From Alisma plantago-aquatica (Eukaryota; Streptophyta; Magnoliopsida; Alismatales; Alismataceae), in assembly GCA_963693085.1 (NCBI GenBank), contig OY856409.1, positions 517,972,303 to 518,036,302 on the forward strand: a stretch of 64,000 nucleotides of DNA, written 5' to 3'. The position numbers were made by a program, and so were the translations under genes. Each line of letters opens with the position of its first letter. Positions within the stretch are counted from its first letter, which is position 1. The notes under the pieces were generated by a model. It saw nothing but the letters and a program-made list of their open reading frames with translations, was not told the DNA's origin and searched no databases. Shown piece by piece: positions 1 to 10,795 of the stretch.

Positions 1-331
1 TGAAAGAATAATTCTGTTAGTTTTCGTTATCTATGTGTTAACCGCTAGATGTCAACTACTTGGTCACAAGTTGGAATCAAAATTTGGGCCTCGCTCTGAT
101 GGCTGGTGAGTGACTTATATATCTCTGTAGATGAAAGAATCATCCGGTTCGTTTTCATTATATATGTGTTAACCGCTAGAGGTAGAGGATTTTTTTAAAG
201 ACGAACTGGCTCTGCAATTTTGAACCGTTTTCCGACAGGAATTTTGGTTGATACCGTAAGTATTGACAACTTGTTTGCAACACGATATTAAATGCATGAG
301 TTTGTTATAACCGGTGGCCACGAGCAAGTCA
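1..331. repeat. Direct repeat X, left copy
   Basis: This block recurs at 3784-3960 and continues at 4504-4665, with small differences. Both copies contain the phrase GTTAACCGCTAGA and the segment ending in GGCCACGAGCAAG. Inside it, a unit of about 130 bp containing TCAACTACTTGGTCACAAGT is itself partly tandem. The left edge may extend beyond the window. At about 331 the sequence switches to LINE-derived DNA. I do not recognise the family. Confidence 0.7.
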
Positions 332-2432
332 CTTCTTAATAGTTTAATATATTTCCATTTCACCATTATACACATCTCTCTCAATAGATTAATGAGTTGC
401 TCCATACATATGACAAACAAGTAGGGGGATAAGGGATCACCTTTTCTAAGCTCTGACTAGGTTTAAAAGCTTCAAGTATCTTACCACCCTATATAATACT
501 ACTTTCACCTCCAGTGGAAGAGTTCATGGTGTAATCAATAATGTTCTTGGTCCACCTTACCTTCATAATTGAGTCCTTAATTAAACTAAAATCTATTTGA
601 TCATATGACTTAGATAGATCCAACTTAATGTCTACATATAAGAAACATTTTTACTTCTTGTGTTGTGAATGGGTTCCTAAATTAAGATTATATTATCCAT
701 GCTTTTTTGTCTATACACAAAGATACTCTTTTTGGGGAAATCCACTTGGTAACATTTTTCTTCAATCTCTCCCAACAATTTATGAGGTTAGTTTAAGCAT
801 ATCATAATCCAATGAGATGAGGAGAAGACGACTACAATTTTTAGGTTTCTCTAGATTAGGAATGAGAACTACTATGAAATTGAATATCAAAGAAGGAAGA
901 ACCTCCCCGAAAATGGATATAGTAAGTTACATATAGACAAAGTCACAGATGCAATCTTGGTTCTTCTGTAGGAAAAGAGTATCAACACTATATGATCCAT
1001 CTGCCTTGTATGCATTAATCTTCTTTCAAATTTTTGAGCCTTCACTTCAGATGGTACATCATTGATGGCCTTCAATTGGCCTGTATCCTAGGTTGGGGGG
1101 GATACCTTGTATAGCCATTTTTGTGTCTTGTCTCCCGTTTATAGGTAGAAGTGAATTCATTTTTGAAAAATTCATGCAAAAGAGTTTAACTTGTCACAGA
1201 CTAAGTGTCATGATGTCACTGACCCAATGCCATGAATTATCATTGAGCACAATGAAAACCTTAGTAAAATTTTGTGTTGTCCCCATTATGAAACCAATTA
1301 GCACGACTCTATTGTATGTATTCCTCTTATTGTTGACTGACGATGACATCCATCTCATTTTCAAATATAGCATATTGTGGTCTATACATTCATCATAACT
1401 AGAAACAAAATTATTTTGCATATTTTAAATGTAATGAATCATATGAGACTTCTTTCTCTCTTGAGGTTGCCTTCTATCTCTTTCCCATTACTCTAGAGGG
1501 ATTGTAGCTTTGAACTAGGCTTCCCCAAAACTCAAGCTTAGGGTTTTATGATTCTTTAATATATTGGAACTCACTATTCAACTAGCATGATACCTTGGTC
1601 TTGAAGTGAAATTGTTAATTATCTTTATGTTTTCTTTTGAGAAAAAAAAGGATAGTCATCCTATTATGTGTGAGGATGGTGCTCCACCGACACATTGCCA
1701 TGATTGTTAAGAAAGTCAATGTTAGCTATGTCCTATTGAGCCTTTCATGTAACTTGTCATGTTTATAGGTGAACTACATACCTTCATAGTTTAATTCATG
1801 ATGCCCTTCCTCCATTGATGTGTTACATTAAGTTCTTGTCTCTGAATGAATGAACAAATTGTTTCCTTGCTTCTCAACTGGGCTTTTCATGGTGTTGGCG
1901 TCACCCTAAACAATCTAAAAAAGCCTAATGTATTGGCCAATGTTGATTAGACTCTCCCATAAAAGTCTTGTAGCACCTTTAATGGATTAAAAGATTGTTG
2001 TCTCACTTCTCATATGGGCTTGTCGTGGTGGTGACATGACCCATAACAACACAAAAATGCTTAACACCTCAGCCAATATAGATAAGTATCTCCCATAGAA
2101 ATCTTGCAATAGTGATATTAGGGTTGGGGTAGGAAAAACTCTTATTGAAAAAGTTATTCACTTTGCAATTAACAAATAGTTTAAGACTCATTAGAAGTTT
2201 AGCATTGCACTCATGCAATTTCACAAAGATCCACATGCCAATATGAAAATCATAGACTTTCACTCTATCATAGCTATTGTAGCCTAGCGTAGCAATGGTC
2301 CTGTTTATCACACCTCCACAATGTTAGGGGCACTAGTATATAAACAATTTTAGGTTCTCTTTGTTGGATAAACTCTTTGTGGATGTTACTAATATTATCA
2401 TTACCAACACCTCTCATATTCCAATAGGTCAT
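332..2432 (-). pseudogene. LINE-1-type ORF2 remnant (endonuclease and reverse transcriptase)
   Basis: This is the decayed coding region of a plant L1-like non-LTR retrotransposon, read on the minus strand. Near its start (ATG at 2432) the translation begins with a WNMRGVGN motif, the usual start of the AP-endonuclease domain. About 100 codons further on, between 2311 and 2069, comes a stretch ending SYPNPNITIARFLWE, which resembles the endonuclease SPNP...LW block. The reverse transcriptase is recognisable at about 650-590 (DIKLDLSKSYDQIDF) and at about 470-380 (GDPLSPYLFVICMEQL). Frameshifts and stops break every domain. The 3' part of RT, including the YADD region, is absent because the LINE sequence stops at direct repeat X. 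Loss of the 3' end is unusual for LINEs, which normally lose the 5' end, so a later rearrangement is likely. Confidence 0.75.
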
Positions 2433-3600
2433 TTCCACTAAAAAAACTAAATATAGAGGGTTTTGGGATAGGAAATATTACCTCATAGATCCTCCTTCAC
2501 ATGCATCCCCTTTATGTGTGGAGGTTCCTCCATAAAAAAATATCATTCCTTGGCTTCTTGTATGATATGTCTTTAGTGTTATAGTACAAGCTTTAGCACT
2601 TGACTCTAGATCCTTCTATTTTGGCTTACTCTGTGGAAATTTTGAAATGGTTATCACAACTTTTAGTGAGTATACATCCTCAATCTTGATGGTGTCATCA
2701 CTAGCCTTGTTTTTAGTTGTTATGATCTCATTAGAACATAAAGTTACGACACTATTTGAGATTAAAGAGATGACATTATTATTTTCCTACCCAGAACCTT
2801 CATTAGTTTCTGAAGATATATCTTCCAAATCTTTTCTAGTCTGGTTATCCGCTTGTGACGGTCTTTATTTTTCCACTTCTTTTTTTTGGCTTCACCTTGA
2901 CACCTAATGAATAGTAGTATCGAGTGTGCCAGTGGCTTTCTTAAAGGCTTACTTGTTATACATCATGTCATCCTCTTTTTCCTGTAATATAATCTTATTT
3001 TTATTTAGGTCATTGATTTTTCTTCTGTCTCCTCACCTTTATTCTTATTTGGTCATCTGTGTTTGGGGTGTATGTTCTTCCCATACCCTCTTCCACTTTC
3101 TTTCCTCCTCCATCCATCACACACTTGACATGCCATTCTCAATATAGAGCTCAAAAACTTGTTTCTACTTCAGCCATGATGTACATCTCATGGATCCTTT
3201 GTCTAGGTCAAGTTCAATATCATTAAAATTCAAGATATCATCATTGAACTTTAGGAAGGTACTTGTGTTGTACAACTAGTTGTTTCCCAAAATGGCATTG
3301 ATGAAGGATTCCTCTAGCAATGCCTTTGACACTCTCATTTCCATTGCATCTATGTTATATTTGAGGTATCTCAAGATGATTAACAAGATCTATATTGGTG
3401 GTGCTAGTTTCCATCTCCATATATATTGATGCAAGTTGTGTGTTACCATCCACATCTTCTTTTGGCAATGATCCTCTCATGTCATTATCAATGTGGAGCA
3501 ACCCTAGATCTCAAATTTTAACCATAAATTGTCTAGTTAGATTCATCACTGCCACTATGTACAAAAGCCTCCTTGTCTGCAACCTCCCCCTATCCTGAAC
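2433..3600 (-). pseudogene. Probable LINE ORF1 remnant
   Basis: This lies directly upstream, on the minus strand, of the ORF2 endonuclease start, where ORF1 belongs in plant L1 elements. The conceptual translation is lysine- and charge-rich in several frames with many stops, as expected of a decayed ORF1. No diagnostic domain such as an RRM or zinc knuckle could be read with certainty. The assignment rests mainly on position. Confidence 0.4.
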
Positions 3601-3783
3601 TGGCCCACGTGCCCATGCTCTGTGTCGCTTCCCCTATCGCCCCTTCTGCCACCACTCCCAAGCGGCATCCATGTCACAGTTTAGTGAATGTCTATCTAAC
3701 CGTCTTCTCGATGTCAACTACTAGGTCACAAGTTGGAATCAACAGTTGGGCCCTGCGTTGATGCCTGGATAGCGACATATATA
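3601..3783. other. Short segment between LINE remnant and repeat X
   Basis: A pyrimidine-rich, moderately GC-rich stretch at about 3588-3690 is followed by a partial copy of the roughly 130-bp unit of repeat X (3712-3783). No gene is recognised. Confidence 0.4.
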
Positions 3784-4665
3784 CCTCTGTAAATGAAAGA
3801 ATAATTCTTTTAGTTTTCGTTATCTATGTGTTAACCGCTAGATGTCAACTACTTGGTCACAAGTTGGAATCAAAATTTGGGCCTCGCGCTGATGGCTGGT
3901 GAGCGACATATATATCTCTATAAATGAAAGAATCATCCGGTTAGTTTTCGTTATATATGTGGGAATTTAGGTCTGATTTGGGCCAAATTGGTAATTCCTT
4001 ATAGTGTTGTTTGTTAAATTTTTTGTACTTCCTCATATGTCTATTGTTCTTCCTTCTTTTTCTTTTCTTTTTTAACCCTTTCTCCTGCATATCATTTCTA
4101 AATTCTATTGTTGCTGCATTTTTTCTGAGTTATTCCTCCTGCATCCCCTCCTACAAATATGTGAGTATGTGCATATTTCTTATTTCATTTTTGTCTTTTG
4201 TCTCCTGCTCCCAAATCTATTACTACTATTTGCTTATATTTGATTTCTTTTTCTTATTTCTTGGTCCTAAATCTCCGCTTACAGCTACTGTTGTTTGCAT
4301 GCTTCCATTTATTTTTACTGACCTATTCTTCCTTCCTCTATATTTTCAATTTCAGCACCTGCTAATGTTTTTTTATTTTGTATTGTTGAATTCTTCCTCT
4401 TTCAATCTCCTTTTACTGCTCGTGTTTGTCTTATTCTGACTTATTCTTGGGCAACTCCTACCATTTGCTTTGTCTCTTTTTCTCCTATTTTCTCTCTCCT
4501 TTGTTAACCGCTAGAGGTAGAGGATGTTTTTAAAGCCGAACTGGCTCTGCAATTTTGAACTGTTTGCGGACTGGAATTTCGGTTGATACCGTAAGTATTG
4601 ACAACTTGTTTGTGACACGATATTAAATGCATGAGTTTGTTATAACCGGTGGCCACGAGCAAGAC
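3784..4665. repeat. Direct repeat X, right copy, interrupted by a T-rich insertion
   Basis: 3784-3960 and 4504-4665 match consecutive parts of the copy at 1-331. The two halves are separated by about 540 bp (3961-4503) that the left copy lacks. The inserted segment is strongly T/pyrimidine-rich on the plus strand. No clear target-site duplication or terminal inverted repeat could be read, so its nature is unknown. Confidence 0.65.
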
Positions 4666-5350
4666 ATGCTTCGCATTTCTACGGGTCCATGTTCACCCAA
4701 GAAAAGGCCCAAAACGGATTTAGATCATGTCTGTCGGCAAGGTGCGAACCCATTAAACAAAACAAGGGCCCGTGGGAGTGGCTCTCAAAGGAGAATTCTG
4801 CTCCGCATATACTTGACATCTTACTATTCTCGGCTTTTCCCCACAAGAGAGGACAAACGAAAGGTATATATATTTTAGCTGACCGGAATTGGTTTGAGTG
4901 CTGAAAAAACAAGGGGTTAGTGGGATGAATAAAACAAACCGGCCGAAAATCCTTGCTCTCGTCACTTGTCCACACTATCTCCAACACCTCATCACCACAA
5001 CTGTTGAATTGTTTCCACAATCTACCATGTGTGGTTTCCAGTCTCCAGCGCAGGCAGCAAGATCTATTCTGTCGTCTGCCTTTTTGTTTATATATATATC
5101 ATTGACCCAACGACGACTTGAGCGCCAGCCGGCCAGCACTTTTGATTACAGAAAGACTTGTTACCACTACTGCTTTGCACCACGGTCAAATGATCGGTTC
5201 GATCGTAAGAATTGCCTTTGTTCCATTTGCGAAAATCTCAATCATTGATCAGATGTGCAGTAAGTCCCCATCTTTATCATCATACTTTCAGATCAAGGGA
5301 GACAAAGGAAAGAATCACTAATAATTTATATAATATTTTTTTTGAACAGA
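4666..5350. other. Unassigned intergenic DNA
   Basis: Mixed-composition sequence with short open frames in several registers and none resembling a known protein. A TATATATATA run at about 5090-5100 is the only promoter-like string. No exon structure could be supported. Confidence 0.4.
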
Positions 5351-5885
5351 TCCACAACGCGATGTGCATACAAATCTCTTTGTCTGTTTTGTGGTTTTGT
5401 ATGTCGTTTGTTTGGTATATACAGGTCCAATTCAGCTAAGCAACTAGCATGATCAAATCCACAACGCGATGTGCATACAAATCTCCCTGTCTGTTTTGTG
5501 GTTTTGTATGTCGTTTGTTTGGTACATACAGATCCAATTTTGCTAAGCAACTAGCATGATGAAATCCACAACGCGATGTGCATACAAATCTCCCTGTCTG
5601 TTTTGTGGTTTTGTATGTTGTTTGTTTGGTATATACAGATCCAATTCAGCTAAGCAACTAGCATGATGAAATCCACAACGCCATGTGCATACAAATCTCC
5701 CTGTCTGTTTTGCGGTTTTGTATGTCGTTTGTTTGGTATATACAGATCCAATTCAGCTAAGCAACTAGCATGATGAAATCCACAACGCCATGTGCATACA
5801 AATCTCCCTGTCTGTTTTGTGGTTTTGTATGTCGTTTGTTTGGTATATACAGATCCAATTCAGCTAAGCAACTAGCATGATCAAT
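5351..5885. repeat. 107-bp tandem repeat, five copies
   Basis: The phrase TCCACAACGC starts at 5351, 5458, 5565, 5672 and 5779, a constant spacing of 107 bp. Copies differ at only a few positions each, for example GCGATG versus GCCATG. The array ends near 5885 after the last AAGCAACTAGCATGAT. It lies about 350 bp beyond the 3' end of the glutaredoxin gene and has no coding potential of its own. Confidence 0.95.
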
Positions 5886-6237
5886 CCTAAAGAAACAAAA
5901 CAGAGGAGGATGGTGGCTCTAAACTAGTACTACTAGTAATAATAGTAATCAATCGATGAGTTCTTCTGGTTCTAATCTGATGCTACGGATCTATCAACAC
6001 TCGTTCCATGATTCCTTGTAGAAATTGAGCTGGGCAGACCTCCTTCTCTAGCTTTCCTGAGCTGTGTTTTCCTTTGTTCTTGTCGTTGTTAATTAGATGG
6101 TGTGATATACATAAATCATCAAATATAGATGACAAGACCGGCATCGTTGAGTCACGGCGCGCCTCTTCTGCTCGGGATCATGCGAATTTGTGGGGACGGA
6201 AGGTCTCTGGCCAGTTGGGTATGTTACCCACGCTTGA
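5886..6237. other. 3' flank of the glutaredoxin gene
   Basis: Sequence downstream of the minus-strand glutaredoxin stop. It probably holds its 3' UTR. No canonical AATAAA was seen on the minus strand close to the stop. Confidence 0.35.
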
Positions 6238-6735
6238 TCACAGCCACAGCGCCCCAGCGTCCTTGAGCATGGGGACGAGTTCCCCGGATATATGCTTGGC
6301 CATGAGCCTATCAAGCCCGCCGACGTGTCTGCCACCTATGAACACGGCGGGTAGCTGGATTCCTCCCTGCTGAAAATCATCAGCTGGCAGTTCACGCGCG
6401 AGCTGTGCTGCGGCCTCATCTGCTCGGGCTTCGTCGAGCTCGCACACGGCCGGGTTGACCCCGAGACCCAAGAGGAGTCGGCGTATGACGTGGCACATGC
6501 AGCAGCCTTTCCTGCCGAGGACCAATACAGGGTTCTCTGCCACCAGGCGGCGCAAGGCAGCTGAGGAGGACGGAGCTGGAACTCCGCCGCCGCTGGCTGC
6601 TGTGCCCTGTTGGGGTTGCGGCTGGAGTTGGTGTTGTGGTGTATGAGTAGGGAAGGTCCGGCCAGCTAGGAGGGCCGCCGGGGACGGCAGCGGCATCCAA
6701 GTGCGGCCGTTACTGAAGGGGATAGCTTGCTGCAT
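6238..6735 (-). CDS. CC-type glutaredoxin (ROXY family)
   Basis: Predicted 165-aa glutaredoxin of the land-plant CC class. Members act as thiol oxidoreductases or adaptors that bind TGA-type bZIP factors and TOPLESS-like corepressors; ROXY members work in anther development, nitrogen and stress signalling (family knowledge). Residues 1-60 form a low-complexity N-terminal extension rich in Q, P, A and S. The thioredoxin fold follows at about 61-165. The CC-type redox motif CCMC is at 78-81, the cis-proline segment LPAVFIGG at 128-135, the glycine pair at 139-140, and the C-terminal ALWL motif at 162-165. ALWL-type ends are linked to TGA/TOPLESS function in this class. The same frame is open upstream to an ATG at 6945, but that start lies before the TATA box and the added residues have no glutaredoxin homology, so I chose the ATG at 6735. 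The gene has no intron, as usual for ROXY genes, and is markedly GC-rich. Confidence 0.92.
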   Translation of the reverse strand: MQQAIPFSNGRTWMPLPSPAALLAGRTFPTHTPQHQLQPQPQQGTAASGGGVPAPSSSAALRRLVAENPVLVLGRKGCCMCHVIRRLLLGLGVNPAVCELDEARADEAAAQLARELPADDFQQGGIQLPAVFIGGRHVGGLDRLMAKHISGELVPMLKDAGALWL

Positions 6736-6860
6736 CTGGGTTGTAGAAGTAGATCCGTGTGAGAAGGGTGAGAGGTCGGGGCAGAGAGAAGAGGAAGAGG
6801 AAGAGAGCGAGAGCAGGTGGAGAGTTTTGGAGCGTGATTGGGTATGAAGTGGGGGAGGGA

Positions 6861-6872
6861 TATTTATATATA
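6861..6872 (-). promoter_or_regulatory. TATA box of the glutaredoxin gene
   Basis: Read on the minus strand this is TATATATAAATA. It lies 126-137 nt before the chosen ATG, leaving a CT-rich 5' leader of about 100 nt. The position and the pyrimidine-rich leader fit a plant pol II core promoter. Confidence 0.65.
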
Positions 6873-7106
6873 GAAGACATGGGAGGGGGGATTCGCAGAA
6901 GAACAAAAGGCAGGGCGGACTTCCTGGGTGGATCCGCAATCCCAAAAATCATCAACTTCCTTCTTCTACTTGATGACGGCATCGATCGGGGGTGTAGGTG
7001 GTGGGTCTGATGTGTGATGAGCTACTAAAACGTACAAACCGCTGAGCACACCCAGAAGCCAGCAGTAAGCATCGACGTCACCAGGCGGCGTGATGGCATT
7101 GGCTAC

Positions 7107-7126
7107 AGAGAGAGAGAGAGAGAGAG
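7107..7126. repeat. (AG)10 microsatellite in the upstream region
   Basis: Ten AG dinucleotides about 370 bp upstream of the glutaredoxin start codon. GA/CT tracts near plant promoters can bind BPC/GAGA-type factors. Whether this one does is inference only. Confidence 0.9.
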
Positions 7127-7129
7127 GCG

Positions 7130-9245
7130 TCAACGGCAGTTACGTCTTCACAACGTGCATCCAGCCACTATGCGCGTCGGCACACGGCACGGGTGACGCG
7201 AGGTGATCGTCACACGGATCCAACGCGCGCGGAATCAACGTGGGGTCACCGGCGACGGCGGGGACAACATAGGCTGTCTAACACGAGGAGGATATGATAC
7301 ATATCTAATCTCCGTCACCCTCGCCCCCGCCCCACGTCCACGTTCGCCCACGTCAACCTTGGTCCCGTATTATTTGCCAGTCAGGCATTCCGACAAGCAC
7401 GACAAGTGCATGCCGTCACAGCACTGGCCCCCGACTGACGACCGCGCGCACGAGGGTGACGACAGACATAAGACCGTGGATCCCGATGGGGGTGTCATTC
7501 ATCATGGTCATGAGATATTGGGTGGGGGTGACGCAGATATGATATGAGGGGAGGTTTTGCTTTGGTGGGGGGACCGACGAGACGGCTGGCTGTGGCCGGC
7601 CGAATGGCCTAAGTCGACGGCACGGATTGATTGATTATTTTAGTGGTATGATTCTCTGACCACCTACGGTGGCGCTGGTAAAAGGTAAGCGGAGGGTCGC
7701 ATATATTATGACGCGTTGCCCGGGAAAAGTACTTCTGACTCGGTATGTGCTACGCCGCGTCACCGAGTAATTCCTTGTCTGGGTGCGGTTTAGCTGTTCT
7801 GGAAATAAGTCTAGGCATGGAAAACGTTCGGAGAATCGGAGGTCGGGTCGCTTCAAGGCGCGTCTTGGGCGATATCATGGAGCTGCTCCGGCCTTTGTCA
7901 CGGTGCGACAAACAGGAAAGTTGGGAATTCGACGCCCGCCTAAAACGTGATCCCGTAAGAATGCGTAAAAAATGGATCTGTTTATCCTATGAGAATCCAG
8001 TTATCACGAAAGACCTTCATTATAATAAATGTTAGGTTAAACATCAGTTTTATTTATTATATCACTGGAAATATAATTGATTACTATTTACAATTTATTT
8101 TAGGGAGGTCTTATCTCTACTTAGGCTTAGTTCACATCTTTTTACATAACTTATGCTAAGACATGTACTCTGCTACTTGGGTCTCACGACCTGAACTCTG
8201 GTGTTTGGGTTGTATATGTGATTCGACATGTACTATGATACCTAGGCCCCATGACTTGCACTAAGGTCATGGGTCATGTCTATTGAGTTGACCTGCTTTA
8301 AGAGCTTGGACCTTATGATGTGTACCAATGGCATGCATCATACCTCTTGAGTTAACCTACACTAAGGGCATAGGTCTAACTACATAATCTTATGACATGT
8401 TATTATTATTTATCATATCATGAATCATAATGGGATATTATCTTGAAAAATTAATCATGAATCTTAATCATCACTAATTAATCTTAAATGCAATACTTTA
8501 CTTCAAATATTAGAACATAAGGCATATAAATCATGGGCATCTTCTTAATAATATAAAACATATAAGTTCTAAAACACGACTAATATTAAATACTCATGAA
8601 TATGGATCACTTACCCAGATCAGTAGAATTAGTTCCTAGAATAGATCTTGATCTTGTCCTTTTAATTCACTTGTAGTGACCAAATACTAGATTATAATCT
8701 TATAAACCCTAATTAACCCTAACTCTAAAATATCGCTAAAATACATAATGACTTGGTAATGAAACCATATCCATCAGATACACATCCAATAATGGATCAA
8801 AATCCATATATGAGTCGTCACCGAGTCTTGTAGCATTTTATACAAGTTAAAGAAGGTCGGGCTTTAAACTACCAAGCAGAGGCGACATAAATCATATAAA
8901 AGAATGTGGAGAGACTATCATGCTCTCTATATTGTTTTTTGATCTTATGCGTGAGAGGGGCCAAAATCAATCAAGTATTGGTTCAAATCAATGTTAAGCT
9001 GTATTGAAATAAACAAAGGACATTCTAAAGATTGGCTTCTTCCCCGTTGAGGCATGGAACGAGAAGCCCGCCTATATAATGGATCACTGATCAAAATTTG
9101 AGAATGTCAATTTATCTTGCAAAACCAACAACTTGACATGATCCCTTAGAGTTTGTTTACCAATATGACTACTGGCACTGACCCCTGGTGGTTGCAACTG
9201 TTAGAACTAGCTTCTCATTGTGCCTGGTAAACTGGAGGAAATTAC
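7130..9245. other. Intergenic DNA without a recognised gene
   Basis: 7130-7560 continues the GC-rich island with several ACGT cores and may be distal promoter of the glutaredoxin. From about 8036 the DNA becomes AT-rich, with loosely repeated phrases (GACATGTACT, CATGACTTGCACTAAGG) at about 8160-8360 that suggest an old repeat. I could not assign it to a family. Confidence 0.4.
9241..9245. other. Target-site duplication of element A (left)
   Basis: ATTAC directly before the 5' LTR. The matching ATTAC is at 31564-31568, directly after the 3' LTR. Confidence 0.9.
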
Positions 9246-9794
9246 TGTAAGGACCCAAGTTTAGGGTTTGGTTGTGCTTTGTTGAGAGTTCGAGGGGCTT
9301 CTTGCAAATAACCCAAGTTTAGGGTTTTGTGGGCAAGTTTGCCATCTTGTGAGATGTTTTCCCTCTTTGCTTCCTCTAGGGTTGAGAGGAAGGCTTGGGC
9401 TTGTTGTTTGAGTCCTTTGGGTGCGAGTTGAGCTTGTTTGGGTCTTGGAGTTCCTTGTTTGGGCTTGCTTGAGCCTTGTGTCGCCCAGGGCAGGTGGTGT
9501 GTCGCCCAGTTGCTTGGTGTGTCGCCCAGTAGCTCTTGTTGTGTCGCCCAGATGGCTTGGCTTGGTTGATGGACACATGGTGCACATCTTGGACAAGTGC
9601 CTTATGGCTTGCATGAGAGGTGGCTTGAGTTGGTGGACATGTGTCCCTTGGGTGGGCGACACATAGCATGGTTGTACCTTGGTTTCTCCTCCCCTTCTTC
9701 CTATATAGGTAGCTCTTCTCCTTGACTTAGTCTCCTTTGGTCCTTTGGTCTCCCCTCCACCCTTGGTGCATGATATCCCTCTCCATCTTGCTTG

Positions 9795-10795
9795 TGTTGG
9801 CCGATACACTTCCTTGGAGCTGAAGTGGTGGCCGATACACCTCCCTGGAGCAGCCTGGTGGACGATAGCTTGGAACCTTGGAGTGCTTTGGAGCTTGGAG
9901 CTTAAGGCGGGTTGCATAGTTTCTAACCCTAACTCTCTTACCTCTAGCTTTAACCTTGTTATATGTTAGTAGTCTAGCTTAGTTCCTTGCTTGTACATCT
10001 TGCTTATGTACCTTAGTGGCCGATATTCCCCTCTAGGGTTTTAGGGTTCCTTTGTATACCTTTGCTTTCTAGGGTTTGGAGCTTCCTTGTGTTGAAGGTT
10101 GAAGATGACCTAGGGTTGGGCGATACCCCTTCCTTGTGAGTGTGTTGGGCGACACACTTGCCCCTAAGTTGAACGATATGAGTAACCTTGGGTTGAGCAA
10201 CACCTTTGTCTCTGAGTTGGCCGACATGGCCCCCTTTGTTCTTGTGTTGGCCGACATGGTCCCCTTTGTTCTTGTGTTGGCCGACATGGTGACCATGTTG
10301 GGTGACATGGCACCTTGGGTGGACGATAGGATGAGTCCTTATGGTTGGCCGATACCCTTGCCCATGTGTTGGGCGATAGGGTGAGCTAGGGTTTGTTGGC
10401 CGATATGATGAGTACCTTGGAGATGAACGATACCCTTCCTCTTGTTGGCCGATATGGATGTCCTTGTGTTGGATGATAGAGTGGGTGCTCTTGTGTCGAG
10501 TTATCTCCTTGTCCATGTGGTGGACGATAGGGTCATGTAGTGCCATGAGTGTTAGGGTTGGGCGATAAGCCTTGGGCCATGGTGGCCGATAACCCTAATG
10601 GCCGATAGCCCTAATGGCCGACACCATGGTGGGCGATACCCTAATGGCCGATAGCCATGTTGGGCGATACCCTACCCTATGTGCATGAGTGTGTTGGCCG
10701 ATAGGGTTAGTAGAGTGTGTTGGCCGATAGGGTAGTAGTGGGTGATGGTCGATAGGGTTAGTGAGGTTGGCCGATACCCATGTTGGGTGATAGGC
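9795..10795. repeat. Array of GGCCGATA/GGGCGATA motifs in LTR A
   Basis: About 30 irregularly spaced copies of GGCCGATA, GGGCGATA, GGACGATA and GGCCGACA, mostly preceded by TT or GT, within 1 kb. The same array is present in the 3' LTR at about 28410-29195. It is not a fixed-period tandem repeat. CG sits in the core of nearly every copy although the surrounding LTR is CG-poor. Confidence 0.85.

Noticed and set aside
4011..4439. 142-codon open frame rich in F, L and S
   Set aside because: It is an effect of the T-rich insertion in repeat X; no domain, and the composition is that of the low-complexity DNA.
6736..6945. 70-codon N-terminal extension of the glutaredoxin
   Set aside because: It would start upstream of the TATA box and has no family similarity; treated as leader and promoter DNA.
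7203..7547. 114-codon open frame upstream of the glutaredoxin
   Set aside because: GC-rich DNA gives long chance frames; no ATG at the start of the frame, no domain and no partner exon.
9261..10546. Minus-strand open frames up to 218 codons in LTR A
   Set aside because: They follow the repeated GGCCGATA and GTCGCCCAG motifs, occur in both LTR copies, and have no protein family; shadows of the repeat.
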